DNA of 7,713 bases from Thermodesulfatator sp. (GCA_026993045.1 JALWWR010000035.1:1-7713), one strand, 5' to 3'; numbered from the stretch's first letter, positions 1-7,257 are shown. Numbers and translations are program-made. The notes: generated by a model from the sequence alone, not told the origin.

Positions 1-2
1 CC

Positions 3-1748
3 TTATCCCTCAAGATCTTCCGGGGCAAGACCTGTGATCTTAAGGACGGTCTCAAGCGGGATGCCTTCCTCCAGCATCTTCTTGGCACTGGCCAGGTAAG
101 CTGCACGCTCGCCCTCTTCCCGGCCTTTTTCGAGACCTTTTACGAGGCCTTCTTGGAGTGCCTTCTCGCGGGCCTCTTCGAGTCTGGTGGCCTCACCAGC
201 CCTCGCCTTAAGGACGGCCGCTAACAGCAAAGGCCCCTTAAAATCCTCCCAGAGACGGGCCAAAATGAGACCTAGGGTCCGCACCTGGTCAGAAGAAACC
301 AGTTGTTCCACCGCCGAAAGGTCGATCTTTTCGCGGGAAAGACTCAGGGCCTCCCTCCCCCAAACCTTGAGCTTGGAATCCTTTAGTCCTAAGGAAACTA
401 TCTCCCGTCGAGGTATCCGGACCCAGGGAAAGGGGACTTCCGGCCGGCGCTGCGAGGGATAACGCTTCACCACCTCCCGGGCCTTTGGGGTCACTTCTTG
501 GGGCTGAAAGTGGTCCATGGCGATTACCGTGTCAGCCACCTCTAGATAATCCCCGGCCCCGCCGGTCACCAGTACGGTGGAGACTCCAAAACGGCGATAA
601 AGCTCCCTTACCCGGTCCAAAAAAGGAGTGATGGGTTCTTTTTCTTTGGCGATCAGGGCCTGCATCCGAGCGTCTCGGATCATGAAATTAGTGGCCGAAG
701 TATCCTCATCTATGAGCAAGACTCGGGCCCCAAGCTCTAAGGCCTCCATGATATTGGCGGCTTGGCTGGTGGAACCAGAGGCGCAAGGCGTGGAAAACTC
801 CTGGGTAGACTGGTCAAAGGGAAGATTATTGATGAAAGCCGAGATATCCACTCTGGACACCGAACGCCCGTCTTCGGCCCGGATCTTGACCGTCTCGTAA
901 AGACTTACCACCAGTTCCCGGCCATCCCCGGGACGATGGTTGTAGACCCCAAGTTCCAAGGCCCGAAGCAAGGTGGACTTGCCGTGAAAACCTCCCCCCA
1001 CGATAAGGGTCACCCCCTGGGGGATGCCCATCCCTCTTATCCGGCCACGGTTGGGAAGTTCTACCTCTACGGAAAGCTCTGGAGGCACGGAAAAGGGTAC
1101 CGCCCCTTCGGCAGGCCGGGGATCCACCCCAGAAGCCCGGGGCAAAAGGGCCCCTTCTGCTACAAAGGCCACTAGCCCTAGCTTGTCCAGCTCCTGCCTT
1201 AAGGCCTCGGCATCTTCATAGGTCTCAACAAAGGCCCAAAGTTCCTTTTGGTTCAGATTTTTAAAAAAAAGACTTTCAGAGATCAGCCGGGGCAAGACCT
1301 CCCCCAACATCTCCCAGGCTTCGGTAGCGAGGACCCTCCTTCCGGCGGCGGGCAGCCCTACGAAAAACCGGGCCTCTACCGTCCCATCATCTTCTACCGA
1401 AACCGCTGAAAGGGGAAGCATTTCTTGCCCTGGACCGTGAACCAAAAAGAGACCGCTTTTCCCCGAGCCTCGTCTTTCGGTCCAACGGCGGGCCTTACGG
1501 CTCAAAGTGTAGGCCAGGTAGTTTTCTAGCCCTATCCGACGGGGCCTGGAGGCATAAGAAGAAGGGGGAAGCCCCGCTTCTTGGGGAGGGACCCGGACCC
1601 GGAGGCGACTGGGAGGGGCAAAGGGATCAGCTTGGACGTGATCAATATGAAGGACAAAGCCTGGGAACTGATAGGTACCTTTCAGAGCCTTATAGGCCCC
1701 GTAGCCCCGACCAGAAAGCTCCAAAAGAAGACGATGCAAGCGATGCAT
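3..1748 (-). CDS. ABC-class ATPase (COG3044/PF09818 type) with an Rpn-like C-terminal tail
   Basis: This is a predicted cytoplasmic ATPase of the ABC class; its substrate is unknown. From the ATG at 1748 it is 581 residues long. The family N-terminus is visible as GRGYGAYK (13-20) and IDHVQADPFAPPSR (about 35-48). The Walker A is GGGFHGKS (251-258), followed by the signature-like SGSTSQAAN (324-332), Walker B VLLIDEDTSATNF (343-355) and GGAGD (396-400). DLSAVEQL (about 476-483) matches the usual family ending. Residues 520-581 are extra: a charged helical stretch with repeated G-x3-G-x2-KG spacing, then KKMLEEGIPLETVLKITGL, as at the C-terminus of Rpn/YhgA PD-(D/E)XK nucleases. The nuclease core itself is absent. 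Two in-frame upstream starts exist, ATG at 1790 and TTG at 1808. I prefer 1748 because it fits the family N-terminus and leaves room for a promoter, although no Shine-Dalgarno precedes it. A related fold is reported, from memory, for the trypanosome RNA-editing factor MRB1590, so RNA binding is a possibility. The family call is firm; function is unknown. Confidence 0.9.
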   Translation of the reverse strand: MHRLHRLLLELSGRGYGAYKALKGTYQFPGFVLHIDHVQADPFAPPSRLRVRVPPQEAGLPPSSYASRPRRIGLENYLAYTLSRKARRWTERRGSGKSGLFLVHGPGQEMLPLSAVSVEDDGTVEARFFVGLPAAGRRVLATEAWEMLGEVLPRLISESLFFKNLNQKELWAFVETYEDAEALRQELDKLGLVAFVAEGALLPRASGVDPRPAEGAVPFSVPPELSVEVELPNRGRIRGMGIPQGVTLIVGGGFHGKSTLLRALELGVYNHRPGDGRELVVSLYETVKIRAEDGRSVSRVDISAFINNLPFDQSTQEFSTPCASGSTSQAANIMEALELGARVLLIDEDTSATNFMIRDARMQALIAKEKEPITPFLDRVRELYRRFGVSTVLVTGGAGDYLEVADTVIAMDHFQPQEVTPKAREVVKRYPSQRRPEVPFPWVRIPRREIVSLGLKDSKLKVWGREALSLSREKIDLSAVEQLVSSDQVRTLGLILARLWEDFKGPLLLAAVLKARAGEATRLEEAREKALQEGLVKGLEKGREEGERAAYLASAKKMLEEGIPLETVLKITGLAPEDLEG

Positions 1749-1780
1749 AGTTTTAGTTGTGGGTTTAAAAAATCTTTGTT

Positions 1781-1808
1781 TTAATACCATTAAAAAAGGC
1801 CTTTGCAA
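1781..1808 (-). promoter_or_regulatory. Possible sigma70-type promoter for the ABC-class ATPase gene
   Basis: Read on the minus strand, TTGCAA (1808-1803) is separated by 16 bases from TATTAA (1786-1781). Both resemble the -35 and -10 consensus. The expected transcript start near 1774 lies about 26 bases upstream of the ATG at 1748 and downstream of the ATG at 1790, which would exclude the longer protein forms. The region is AT-rich compared with its surroundings. On the plus strand a weaker candidate for the kinase gene overlaps it: TTGTGG (1757-1762), 17 bases, TTTAAT (1780-1785). These are matches by eye only. Confidence 0.3.
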
Positions 1809-1818
1809 AAAGCAAAGG
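1800..1818. repeat. Perfect 7-bp inverted repeat in the divergent intergenic region
   Basis: CCTTTGC (1800-1806) and GCAAAGG (1812-1818) are perfect reverse complements around an A5 spacer. On the minus strand the stem is followed by CCTTTTTTAA, so a transcript entering from the right would meet a short terminator-like hairpin with a U-run just before the ATPase gene. On the plus strand there is no T-run. The left arm also overlaps a perfect 10-bp palindrome, AAAGGCCTTT (1795-1804). The site overlaps the proposed minus-strand -35 element, so a regulator-binding operator is as plausible as an attenuator. The role is inferred from position only. Confidence 0.4.
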
Positions 1819-1856
1819 TTTAAGGAGTTGGAGGAAAGCCCTGACGGTTTTGGCGC

Positions 1857-3686
1857 ATGAAAGACCCTTTGTCCCCTGAGGAGCAGTTTTTTGAGACCAT
1901 CTTAGACCTCTTTCCGGGAATGGTCTCGGTGGTCTCTCCAGATTTCCGAGTCCTTTACGTAAACCGCAGACTCAAGGAGCGCTCTACCGAGGATCCCCTC
2001 GGGAAGCCTTGCTATCGGGTCTTTCACGGGCTAGAGGCCCCTTGTCCCTGGTGTAAAAAAGACGAGGTTTTAACTTATAAAAAGACCTTGGTCTGGGAGG
2101 TCCTAAGCCCTAAAGACCAACGCTGGTATGAAGTCTATAGCATTCCTTTCCCCTTTCAAGGCGTGTGGTCCTACCTTTCAGTCATCTTAGATGTCACCGA
2201 AAAGAAACATCTGGAAGAGAAGCTTGAAAGACAGCTGCATTTCTTCCGGAGAATCTTAGATCAAAACCCAGCCCTCATCCTTTTCAACCAAGGGGGGCGG
2301 ATAACCTTTGTTAACCGGGCCTTTGAAGAGATTACTGGGTTTTCCCAAAAAGAGGCCCTAGGGCAAGAGGTCTTTAAACTTTTTGTACCCTCTGAGGATC
2401 TAGAGACCTGGCGCAAGCACTGTGAAGAGGTCCGGTGTGGCATCTTCCAACAAGGGGTGGAGCTCCCCATAAAGACCAAGGAAGGTAAAAAACGTTATCT
2501 TCTTTGGAACTGCATGCAGGTAGAAGATCCCGAAGGCCGACCAGTAGTTATAGGGTTGGCCCTGGATATCACCCAGCAGAAGGAACTTTTTGAACAATAC
2601 CTCCAAGCTCAGAAGATGGAGAGCTTAGGACGTTTTTCTGGAGTCCTCCTTCACGAGTTAAACAATCTTTTCATGGCCATTCAGGGTTATTTGGGAATAG
2701 CCAAGATGCAGCTCTCCCATCCCGAAAAGGTTAGAGAATATCTGGAAAAGATCGAACAGCTTATCGGACGCTGGCGTTCCATGAGTCAAGACCTCCTGGC
2801 CTTCACCAAAAAGTCCCCTGGAGTGGCCCAAAAGGTGGACCTGGCCCGTTTCCTTCTCCAGTATCGGGAGACCTGGGAACAATTATTGGGTTCCAAGATC
2901 AAGCTAGAGATAAAGACCCCGACCGAAAGGATCTGGATCCAGGTCAACCCTGTCCATCTCCAGCAAATCCTCTTTAATTTACTTTCCAACGCCCGGGAGG
3001 CTATGCCCGAAGGGGGACGGGTCGAGATCGCCCTGGAGAAGATCGTCCTTCCGGAAGAGACGGCCCGACTCTTAGACCTTACCCCCGGGCCTTTTGTGGT
3101 CTTGTCCTTTCAAGACACTGGCTCCGGGATCCCCCCTGAGGCCCTACCCCATATCTTCGAACCTTATTTTACCACCAAGGAACAGGGAAGCGGCCTGGGG
3201 CTGGCCACGGTTTACTCCTTAATAAAACAATATCGGGGACACGTAGCGGTATATACCTCTCCAGAGAAAGGAACTCTTTTTAGACTGTACTTCCCCTTGG
3301 CCCCTGAAGCCGAAAGGGATCTCGATCTCAACCCTTCCTTCTACCAACTCTTAGTGGTAAGTGAAGGCCCTTCCCGTCTCAAGGCCCTCAAAGAGCTCCT
3401 GGAACACCTGGGCTACCGGCCCCACCTGGCTTCCAGTCTGGAAGAGGCCCGGGAGCTCATCGCCCAAGGGCTTAGCCCTGAGGTCCTTTTCCTAGACCTT
3501 GAAAGACCAGTGGAGGAGGTCTCAGACTTCATAAAAGAACTTAAAGGGAAATTTCCAGACCTTAAAATAATCACGGTCTCGGGAAAGGCCCCTCCAGTTT
3601 TGGAAGACGAAGAATTCTTTTATCTCCTGGAACCCCTTGAGCCGGAGACCCTCTCGGCGGTACTCAAGCAAGCCCTAACTTCTTAA
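1857..3686 (+). CDS. Soluble hybrid sensor histidine kinase with two PAS domains and a degenerate receiver
   Basis: This 609-residue sensor kinase should autophosphorylate on a histidine in response to a signal sensed by its PAS domains. No membrane segment or signal peptide is visible, so it should be cytoplasmic. PAS1 spans about 13-115 and carries C52 plus the C63-P-W-C66 pair, seen in many PAS domains of anaerobes and a possible redox or metal site. PAS2 spans about 130-240. The HisKA H-box has H266 in HELNN. The ATPase domain has the N-box around N378, the G1 box D420-TGSGIP, FEPYF (434-438) and the G2 box GSGLGLA (444-450). Residues 497-609 look like a receiver that keeps D547 and S575 but has lost most of the acidic pair (SEG at 502-504) and has E592 where the conserved lysine belongs. 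ATG 1857 is the first possible start, because a TGA in frame lies at 1842-1844. The best Shine-Dalgarno-like stretch (1830-1835) is unusually far upstream. No separate response regulator lies in the window, and the signal is unknown. Confidence 0.92.
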   Translation: MKDPLSPEEQFFETILDLFPGMVSVVSPDFRVLYVNRRLKERSTEDPLGKPCYRVFHGLEAPCPWCKKDEVLTYKKTLVWEVLSPKDQRWYEVYSIPFPFQGVWSYLSVILDVTEKKHLEEKLERQLHFFRRILDQNPALILFNQGGRITFVNRAFEEITGFSQKEALGQEVFKLFVPSEDLETWRKHCEEVRCGIFQQGVELPIKTKEGKKRYLLWNCMQVEDPEGRPVVIGLALDITQQKELFEQYLQAQKMESLGRFSGVLLHELNNLFMAIQGYLGIAKMQLSHPEKVREYLEKIEQLIGRWRSMSQDLLAFTKKSPGVAQKVDLARFLLQYRETWEQLLGSKIKLEIKTPTERIWIQVNPVHLQQILFNLLSNAREAMPEGGRVEIALEKIVLPEETARLLDLTPGPFVVLSFQDTGSGIPPEALPHIFEPYFTTKEQGSGLGLATVYSLIKQYRGHVAVYTSPEKGTLFRLYFPLAPEAERDLDLNPSFYQLLVVSEGPSRLKALKELLEHLGYRPHLASSLEEARELIAQGLSPEVLFLDLERPVEEVSDFIKELKGKFPDLKIITVSGKAPPVLEDEEFFYLLEPLEPETLSAVLKQALTS

Positions 3687-3689
3687 AGG

Positions 3690-3709
3690 CTTTCCTCTTT
3701 CAAGGAAAG
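3690..3709 (+). promoter_or_regulatory. Hairpin covering the xerC ribosome binding site
   Basis: CTTTCCT (3690-3696) pairs perfectly with AGGAAAG (3703-3709) around a 6-base loop. The right arm is the Shine-Dalgarno sequence of xerC, ending directly before its ATG at 3710. If formed, it would hide the ribosome binding site, and ribosomes finishing the kinase gene four bases upstream (stop 3684-3686) could open it. There is no T-run after it, so it is not a typical intrinsic terminator. The pairing is seen in the sequence; the regulatory role is inferred. Confidence 0.4.
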
Positions 3710-4651
3710 ATGAAAACGGATATGGGAGAGCCTTCAAGAAAAACGGATCCAGAGCTTTTAGAAAAGTTTTTGGAATATCTCCGCTCTGAAAGGGGCTTTT
3801 CGCCTCATACCTTAAAAGCCTACCGGCGAGATATCTTGGATTTTAAAGCCCATCTAAGAGAAAAATCCTTCCTTGAGGCCGACCTTTGGGATCTACGGAG
3901 TTTTTTAGTTCACCTCCGCTCTAAGGTTTCCCCTAGCACTGCGGCTCGCAAACTCTCCAGTCTTAAAAGCTTCTACCGCTTTATCCTTAAATTCCAGCCT
4001 CTCCGGGACTCTCGGCTCCTTTCCCTTCCAGGCCCCAAAGTCCCGCAAAGACTGCCGCGGGTGCTCACGGTGGACGAGGCCTGGGCCTTGGCTGAAAGTC
4101 CTTCGGGAAAAGATTTTTTCTCCTTACGGGACCGTTTGGCCCTAGAGCTCCTTTATAGCTCCGGGCTGCGAGCCTCGGAACTTTGCGCTCTGCGGCTTGA
4201 GGACGTCAATCTTGAGACCCGGATCCTGCGGGTAAAAGGCAAGGGGCGCAAGGAACGGTTGGTGCCTTTCGGCCGGCGGGCCCTGGCTATTTTCAAGACT
4301 TACCTTCCGGTTAGGGAAAGTTTCTTAAAAGACCGGGGGCTTTCTTCCCCCTTGGTCTTCCTCAATCGTTATGGAAGGCCCCTTTCCCCCCGGAGCTTGC
4401 AACGGTTGGTCAAAAACTACGCCCGGAGTTTGGGCCTCGAGGAGGTGCACCCCCACGTCCTGCGCCATTCCTTTGCCACCCACCTCTTAGAGTCTGGGGC
4501 GGATCTGCGGAGCATCCAAGAGATGCTAGGCCACCGCCGACTTTCCACCACCGAGCGCTATACCCACCTGGACTTTTCCCGCCTGGCCCGGGTCTACGAT
4601 CAAGCCCATCCCCGCGCCCTTGCCAAAAAGACGGAGTATGATAAGGATTAG
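3710..4651 (+). CDS. xerC: Tyrosine recombinase XerC
   Basis: This 313-residue site-specific recombinase probably resolves chromosome dimers at the dif site near the division septum with an XerD-type partner, or alone in single-recombinase lineages. The N-terminal core-binding domain (about 13-100) includes the typical [16 protein letters not shown] stretch. The catalytic domain (about 115-300) carries the full set of active-site residues: R154 in SGLRASE, K178 in [12 protein letters not shown]249 and R252 in HVLRH, H275 in LGH, and the nucleophile Y284 in ERYTH. Length is normal for XerC/XerD. The start at 3710 has AAGGA (3702-3706) upstream, inside a small hairpin. The next ATG at 3722 has no good ribosome site. 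The gene lies 23 bases after the kinase gene and 4 bases before hslV. The xerC-hslV-hslU order, known from Bacillus codV-codW-codX and many other bacteria, supports XerC rather than XerD or a phage integrase. Confidence 0.95.
   Translation: MKTDMGEPSRKTDPELLEKFLEYLRSERGFSPHTLKAYRRDILDFKAHLREKSFLEADLWDLRSFLVHLRSKVSPSTAARKLSSLKSFYRFILKFQPLRDSRLLSLPGPKVPQRLPRVLTVDEAWALAESPSGKDFFSLRDRLALELLYSSGLRASELCALRLEDVNLETRILRVKGKGRKERLVPFGRRALAIFKTYLPVRESFLKDRGLSSPLVFLNRYGRPLSPRSLQRLVKNYARSLGLEEVHPHVLRHSFATHLLESGADLRSIQEMLGHRRLSTTERYTHLDFSRLARVYDQAHPRALAKKTEYDKD
4643..4647 (+). promoter_or_regulatory. Shine-Dalgarno site that fixes the hslV start
   Basis: AAGGA lies 8 bases upstream of the ATG at 4656, inside the last codons of xerC. 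It favours 4656 over the in-frame alternatives TTG 4620 and ATG 4638, which lack a well-spaced site. The resulting short propeptide before the catalytic Thr-Thr agrees with this choice. Confidence 0.6.
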
Positions 4652-4655
4652 CGGT

Positions 4656-5183
4656 ATGTTCAAAGGCACCACAGTGGTAGCGGTTCGCAAAGAAGGTTCC
4701 GTGGTCTTAGGGGCCGACGGCCAGGTCACTTTGGGAGAGACGGTCATCAAACACCGGGCCCGTAAAGTGCGCCGGTTGTACAAAAATCAGGTCTTGGTGG
4801 GTTTTGCCGGCTCCACCGCCGACGCCTTGACTCTTTTTGAAAGGCTAGAAAAGAAACTGGAACTCTACAGCGGGCACTTGGTGCGGGCCGCGGTGGAGCT
4901 AGCCAAAGACTGGCGCACGGACAAACTCCTGCGGCGTTTAGAGGCCCTGCTTATTGCTTGCGACCGAAGCTCCACCCTCCTCATTTCCGGCTCAGGAGAC
5001 GTGATCGAACCCGATGAAGAGGTTTTGGCCATTGGCTCCGGAGGTCCCATTGCCCTGGCGGCGGCCAAGGCCCTTTATAAACACACCGATCTTCCAGCCC
5101 GAAAAATCGTGGAAGAAGCCTTACGCACCGCCGGAGAAATCTGTATCTACACTAACCAAGTCCTTACCATCGAGGAACTATGA
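4656..5183 (+). CDS. hslV: ATP-dependent protease subunit HslV (ClpQ)
   Basis: HslV is the threonine peptidase of the cytoplasmic HslUV protease: two stacked HslV hexamers degrade proteins that HslU unfolds and threads in. From ATG 4656 the product is 175 residues, normal for the family. The start [10 protein letters not shown] places a 4-residue propeptide before the nucleophile threonine, which becomes residue 1 after self-processing. In mature numbering D17 lies in GADGQVT and K33 in the RARKVRRL segment, matching the conserved catalytic-site residues. [40 protein letters not shown] and [16 protein letters not shown] are strongly conserved HslV blocks, and the end, [14 protein letters not shown], is also typical. 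The frame is open upstream to TTG 4620, but those extra residues match no family member I know. The stop TGA overlaps the hslU start, so the two subunits are translationally coupled. Confidence 0.96.
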   Translation: MFKGTTVVAVRKEGSVVLGADGQVTLGETVIKHRARKVRRLYKNQVLVGFAGSTADALTLFERLEKKLELYSGHLVRAAVELAKDWRTDKLLRRLEALLIACDRSSTLLISGSGDVIEPDEEVLAIGSGGPIALAAAKALYKHTDLPARKIVEEALRTAGEICIYTNQVLTIEEL

Positions 5184-6499
5184 AACTGACCCCCCGTGAA
5201 ATCGTATCCGAACTAGACAAATATATTGTAGGACAACAGGAGGCCAAAAAGGCCGTGGCCATTGCCCTCCGCAACCGTTGGCGGAGGCAACAGGTACCAC
5301 CCCCGCTCCGGGACGAGATCTACCCTAAAAACATCATTCTGATCGGTCCCACCGGGGTGGGTAAGACCGAAATCGCCCGCCGTCTGGCCCGTCTCTCGGG
5401 GTCGCCTTTTCTCAAGGTAGAGGCCACCAAGTTCACGGAAGTGGGCTATGTAGGCCGGGACGTGGAATCCATGATCCGGGATCTCACCCATATTGCGGTG
5501 CAGATGGTTAAGGCCGAAGAACAGGAACGGGTAAAAGAGCGGGCCCGGCGGTTGGCTGAAGACCGGGTCTTAGACCTTCTCCTTCCCCCCTCCCCCCATC
5601 GTCCCGAAGGCGAAGGGGAGACCCGGGAAAGATTCCGGAGGATGCTCAAGGATGGGAAACTAGACGAACGTTACGTAGAGCTCGATCTGGAAGAAAGGCC
5701 CCCCAGTATGCCTATGGTGGAGGTGTTTGCGGCCTCCGGGTTGGAGGAGATCGAACAGCAGCTAAAGGACATGATGTCTTCCCTCTTTCCTAAACGCCCC
5801 AAGCGCCGGCGGGTGAAGGTGAAAGAGGCCCTCGAACTCCTCACCAAGGTAGAAGCCGAAAAACTGATTGACATGGAGCGGGTTACCCGGGAGGCCATCC
5901 GCCGCACCGAAACCAGCGGCATCATCTTTCTAGACGAGATTGATAAGATCGCAAGCCGTGGTGAAGGCCATGGTCCAGATGTCTCCCGCGAAGGGGTGCA
6001 AAGGGACCTCCTGCCCATCGTGGAAGGCACGGCTGTAAACACCCGGTACGGGATGGTGCGCACGGATCATATCCTTTTCATTGCTAGCGGGGCCTTCCAC
6101 GTGGCCAAACCTTCGGATCTTATTCCCGAGCTGCAGGGTCGTTTTCCCATCCGAGTGGAATTGGAGCCTTTGACCCAAAAGGATTTCGTCCGGATCCTCA
6201 CCGAGCCCGAAAACGCTCTAGTCAAACAGTATCAGGCCCTACTGGCCACCGAAGGGGTGGAACTGGAATTCACCCCAGACGGGATCGAAGAGATCGCCCG
6301 CATCGCCTTTGAGGTAAACGAACGTACCGAAAACATTGGGGCCCGAAGACTTTACACCGTTATGGAAAGGCTACTAGAAGAGATCTCTTTTTCAGCCCCG
6401 GACATCGCCCCCACCAAAGTGGTTATAAACGGCTCCTACGTGCGGGAAAAACTGGCCGAGATCGCTTCCGACTTGGACCTCTCCCGTTTTATCCTTTAA
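5180..6499 (+). CDS. hslU: AAA+ unfoldase subunit HslU (ClpY)
   Basis: HslU is the hexameric ATPase that unfolds substrates and feeds them to HslV in the cytoplasm. The 439-residue product has normal family length. The N-terminus is typical ([20 protein letters not shown], residues 4-23). The Walker A is GPTGVGKT (56-63), the pore loop GYVGRD is at 89-94, the inserted I domain spans about 110-235, the Walker B is IIFLDEID (248-255), the arginine finger is around R321 in [11 protein letters not shown], and sensor 2 is IGARRLY (386-392, R390). The end, LDLSRFIL, is the C-terminal tail that docks into HslV pockets and opens its active site. The ATG overlaps the hslV stop by four bases (ATGA), with GAGGA just upstream. 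All motifs look intact, so the protease should be functional. Its stop codon overlaps that of the convergent gene on the right. Confidence 0.97.
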   Translation: MKLTPREIVSELDKYIVGQQEAKKAVAIALRNRWRRQQVPPPLRDEIYPKNIILIGPTGVGKTEIARRLARLSGSPFLKVEATKFTEVGYVGRDVESMIRDLTHIAVQMVKAEEQERVKERARRLAEDRVLDLLLPPSPHRPEGEGETRERFRRMLKDGKLDERYVELDLEERPPSMPMVEVFAASGLEEIEQQLKDMMSSLFPKRPKRRRVKVKEALELLTKVEAEKLIDMERVTREAIRRTETSGIIFLDEIDKIASRGEGHGPDVSREGVQRDLLPIVEGTAVNTRYGMVRTDHILFIASGAFHVAKPSDLIPELQGRFPIRVELEPLTQKDFVRILTEPENALVKQYQALLATEGVELEFTPDGIEEIARIAFEVNERTENIGARRLYTVMERLLEEISFSAPDIAPTKVVINGSYVREKLAEIASDLDLSRFIL

Positions 6500-7257
6500 A
6501 GTTCAAGCTCCATCCCGTCCCAGGCCGCTACTACCGGTACGCCGGTCTCCCGGGCAAGCCTCTGGGCCACCTGCTTGGGATGGGCCCGGATCATGGTCAT
6601 GCCGAAATGGGTAAGGATGGCCTGGCGGGGTTTGAGCCTTTCCAAAATCTCTTTGACATGGGCCACACACAGATGTTGCACCTGAGGCGAAGGATGGGGC
6701 TTGTAACGCACTACGTTTAAGACCAAAAAGTCGCAGCCTTCATAACTGGATAAAAGCCCTGGAAAATAAAGGGTGTCCACCATGAAGCCCACCCGGACCC
6801 CGGAAAGGTCAAAGATCACCCCATAGGTCTCCACCGGATGGTGATGGCGCACCGAGGTCCGAAAGGAAATAGAGCCTACCTGATAGGTCTTTTGCGGGCC
6901 CAGGATCTCTATATCCTCTAAGTAAGGCCGGAGATAAGGTAACAGGACGGCGTTCTCGCCGTAAAGACCTTCCCGGGGCAAAAAGACCCGCCCCCTTTTC
7001 TTAAGCCCCCCTTCGGTAAGGGCGTCTACCAAGACGTTGAGATCCGCAGCATGATCTAAGTGGACGTGAGAGATGACAAGGCCGGAGAGCTTTTCCACCC
7101 GCAGCTTTTCGCGGGCCATGTAGACTAAAGTCCCCGGTCCCGGATCCAGGATCAGACGAGTCCCTTGGTCTTCTATATAAACTCCGCCTGAGGCCCGTAG
7201 CTGGCGGGCTACTACATACCGGGCCCCGGCCGTCCCCAAAAATTTGATAAAGGCCAT
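6496..7257 (-). CDS. Metallo-beta-lactamase-fold hydrolase, RNase Z/phosphodiesterase-like
   Basis: This 253-residue cytoplasmic protein has the MBL fold with a two-metal site. It begins with the typical [10 protein letters not shown] strand and turn. Metal ligands are visible as H64-V-H66-L-D68-H69, H140 in [10 protein letters not shown]161 in GFMVDTLYF, and H217 in AILTHFGM. This set is that of the RNase Z/phosphodiesterase-like branch rather than true beta-lactamases, which use different third-histidine contexts. The protein is shorter than classical RNase Z and I see no long exosite insertion, so tRNA 3' processing is unproven; a cyclic-nucleotide or other phosphodiester substrate is equally possible. 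The start ATG 7257 fits the family N-terminus, but AGGA sits only one base before it, which is closer than normal. It lies 45 bases downstream of a binding-protein gene on the same strand and may be cotranscribed with it. Fold assignment is firm; the substrate is not known. Confidence 0.88.
   Translation of the reverse strand: MAFIKFLGTAGARYVVARQLRASGGVYIEDQGTRLILDPGPGTLVYMAREKLRVEKLSGLVISHVHLDHAADLNVLVDALTEGGLKKRGRVFLPREGLYGENAVLLPYLRPYLEDIEILGPQKTYQVGSISFRTSVRHHHPVETYGVIFDLSGVRVGFMVDTLYFPGLLSSYEGCDFLVLNVVRYKPHPSPQVQHLCVAHVKEILERLKPRQAILTHFGMTMIRAHPKQVAQRLARETGVPVVAAWDGMELEL

Noticed and set aside
187..1221. Several plus-strand open frames of 65-137 codons opposite the ATPase gene (e.g. 187-462, 628-900, 762-1175).
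   Set aside because: They lie antisense to a gene with clear family motifs across its whole length, their translations show no recognisable domain, and they lack good ribosome sites. They are shadows of GC-rich coding sequence.
3710..4651. Tyrosine recombinase considered as an integrase of a mobile element.
   Set aside because: Its XerC length and motifs, tight coupling to hslVU, and absence of attachment-site repeats or phage/integron genes nearby point to the housekeeping recombinase.
4620..4655. Longer hslV starting at TTG 4620 or ATG 4638.
   Set aside because: The extra residues would be an untypical propeptide; ATG 4656 has a well-spaced AAGGA and gives the short propeptide before Thr-Thr seen in the family.
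5213..6178. Minus-strand open frames of 67-130 codons opposite hslU (e.g. 5671-6063).
   Set aside because: hslU is intact and highly conserved on the plus strand; the opposite-strand translations are Ser/Arg-rich shadow sequence without family resemblance.
6533..6546. Small inverted repeat ACCGG-TACG-CCGGT shortly after the hslU stop, considered as a terminator for hslU.
   Set aside because: The stem is only 5 bp, has no T-run, and lies inside the coding sequence of the opposite gene, where codon use can explain it.
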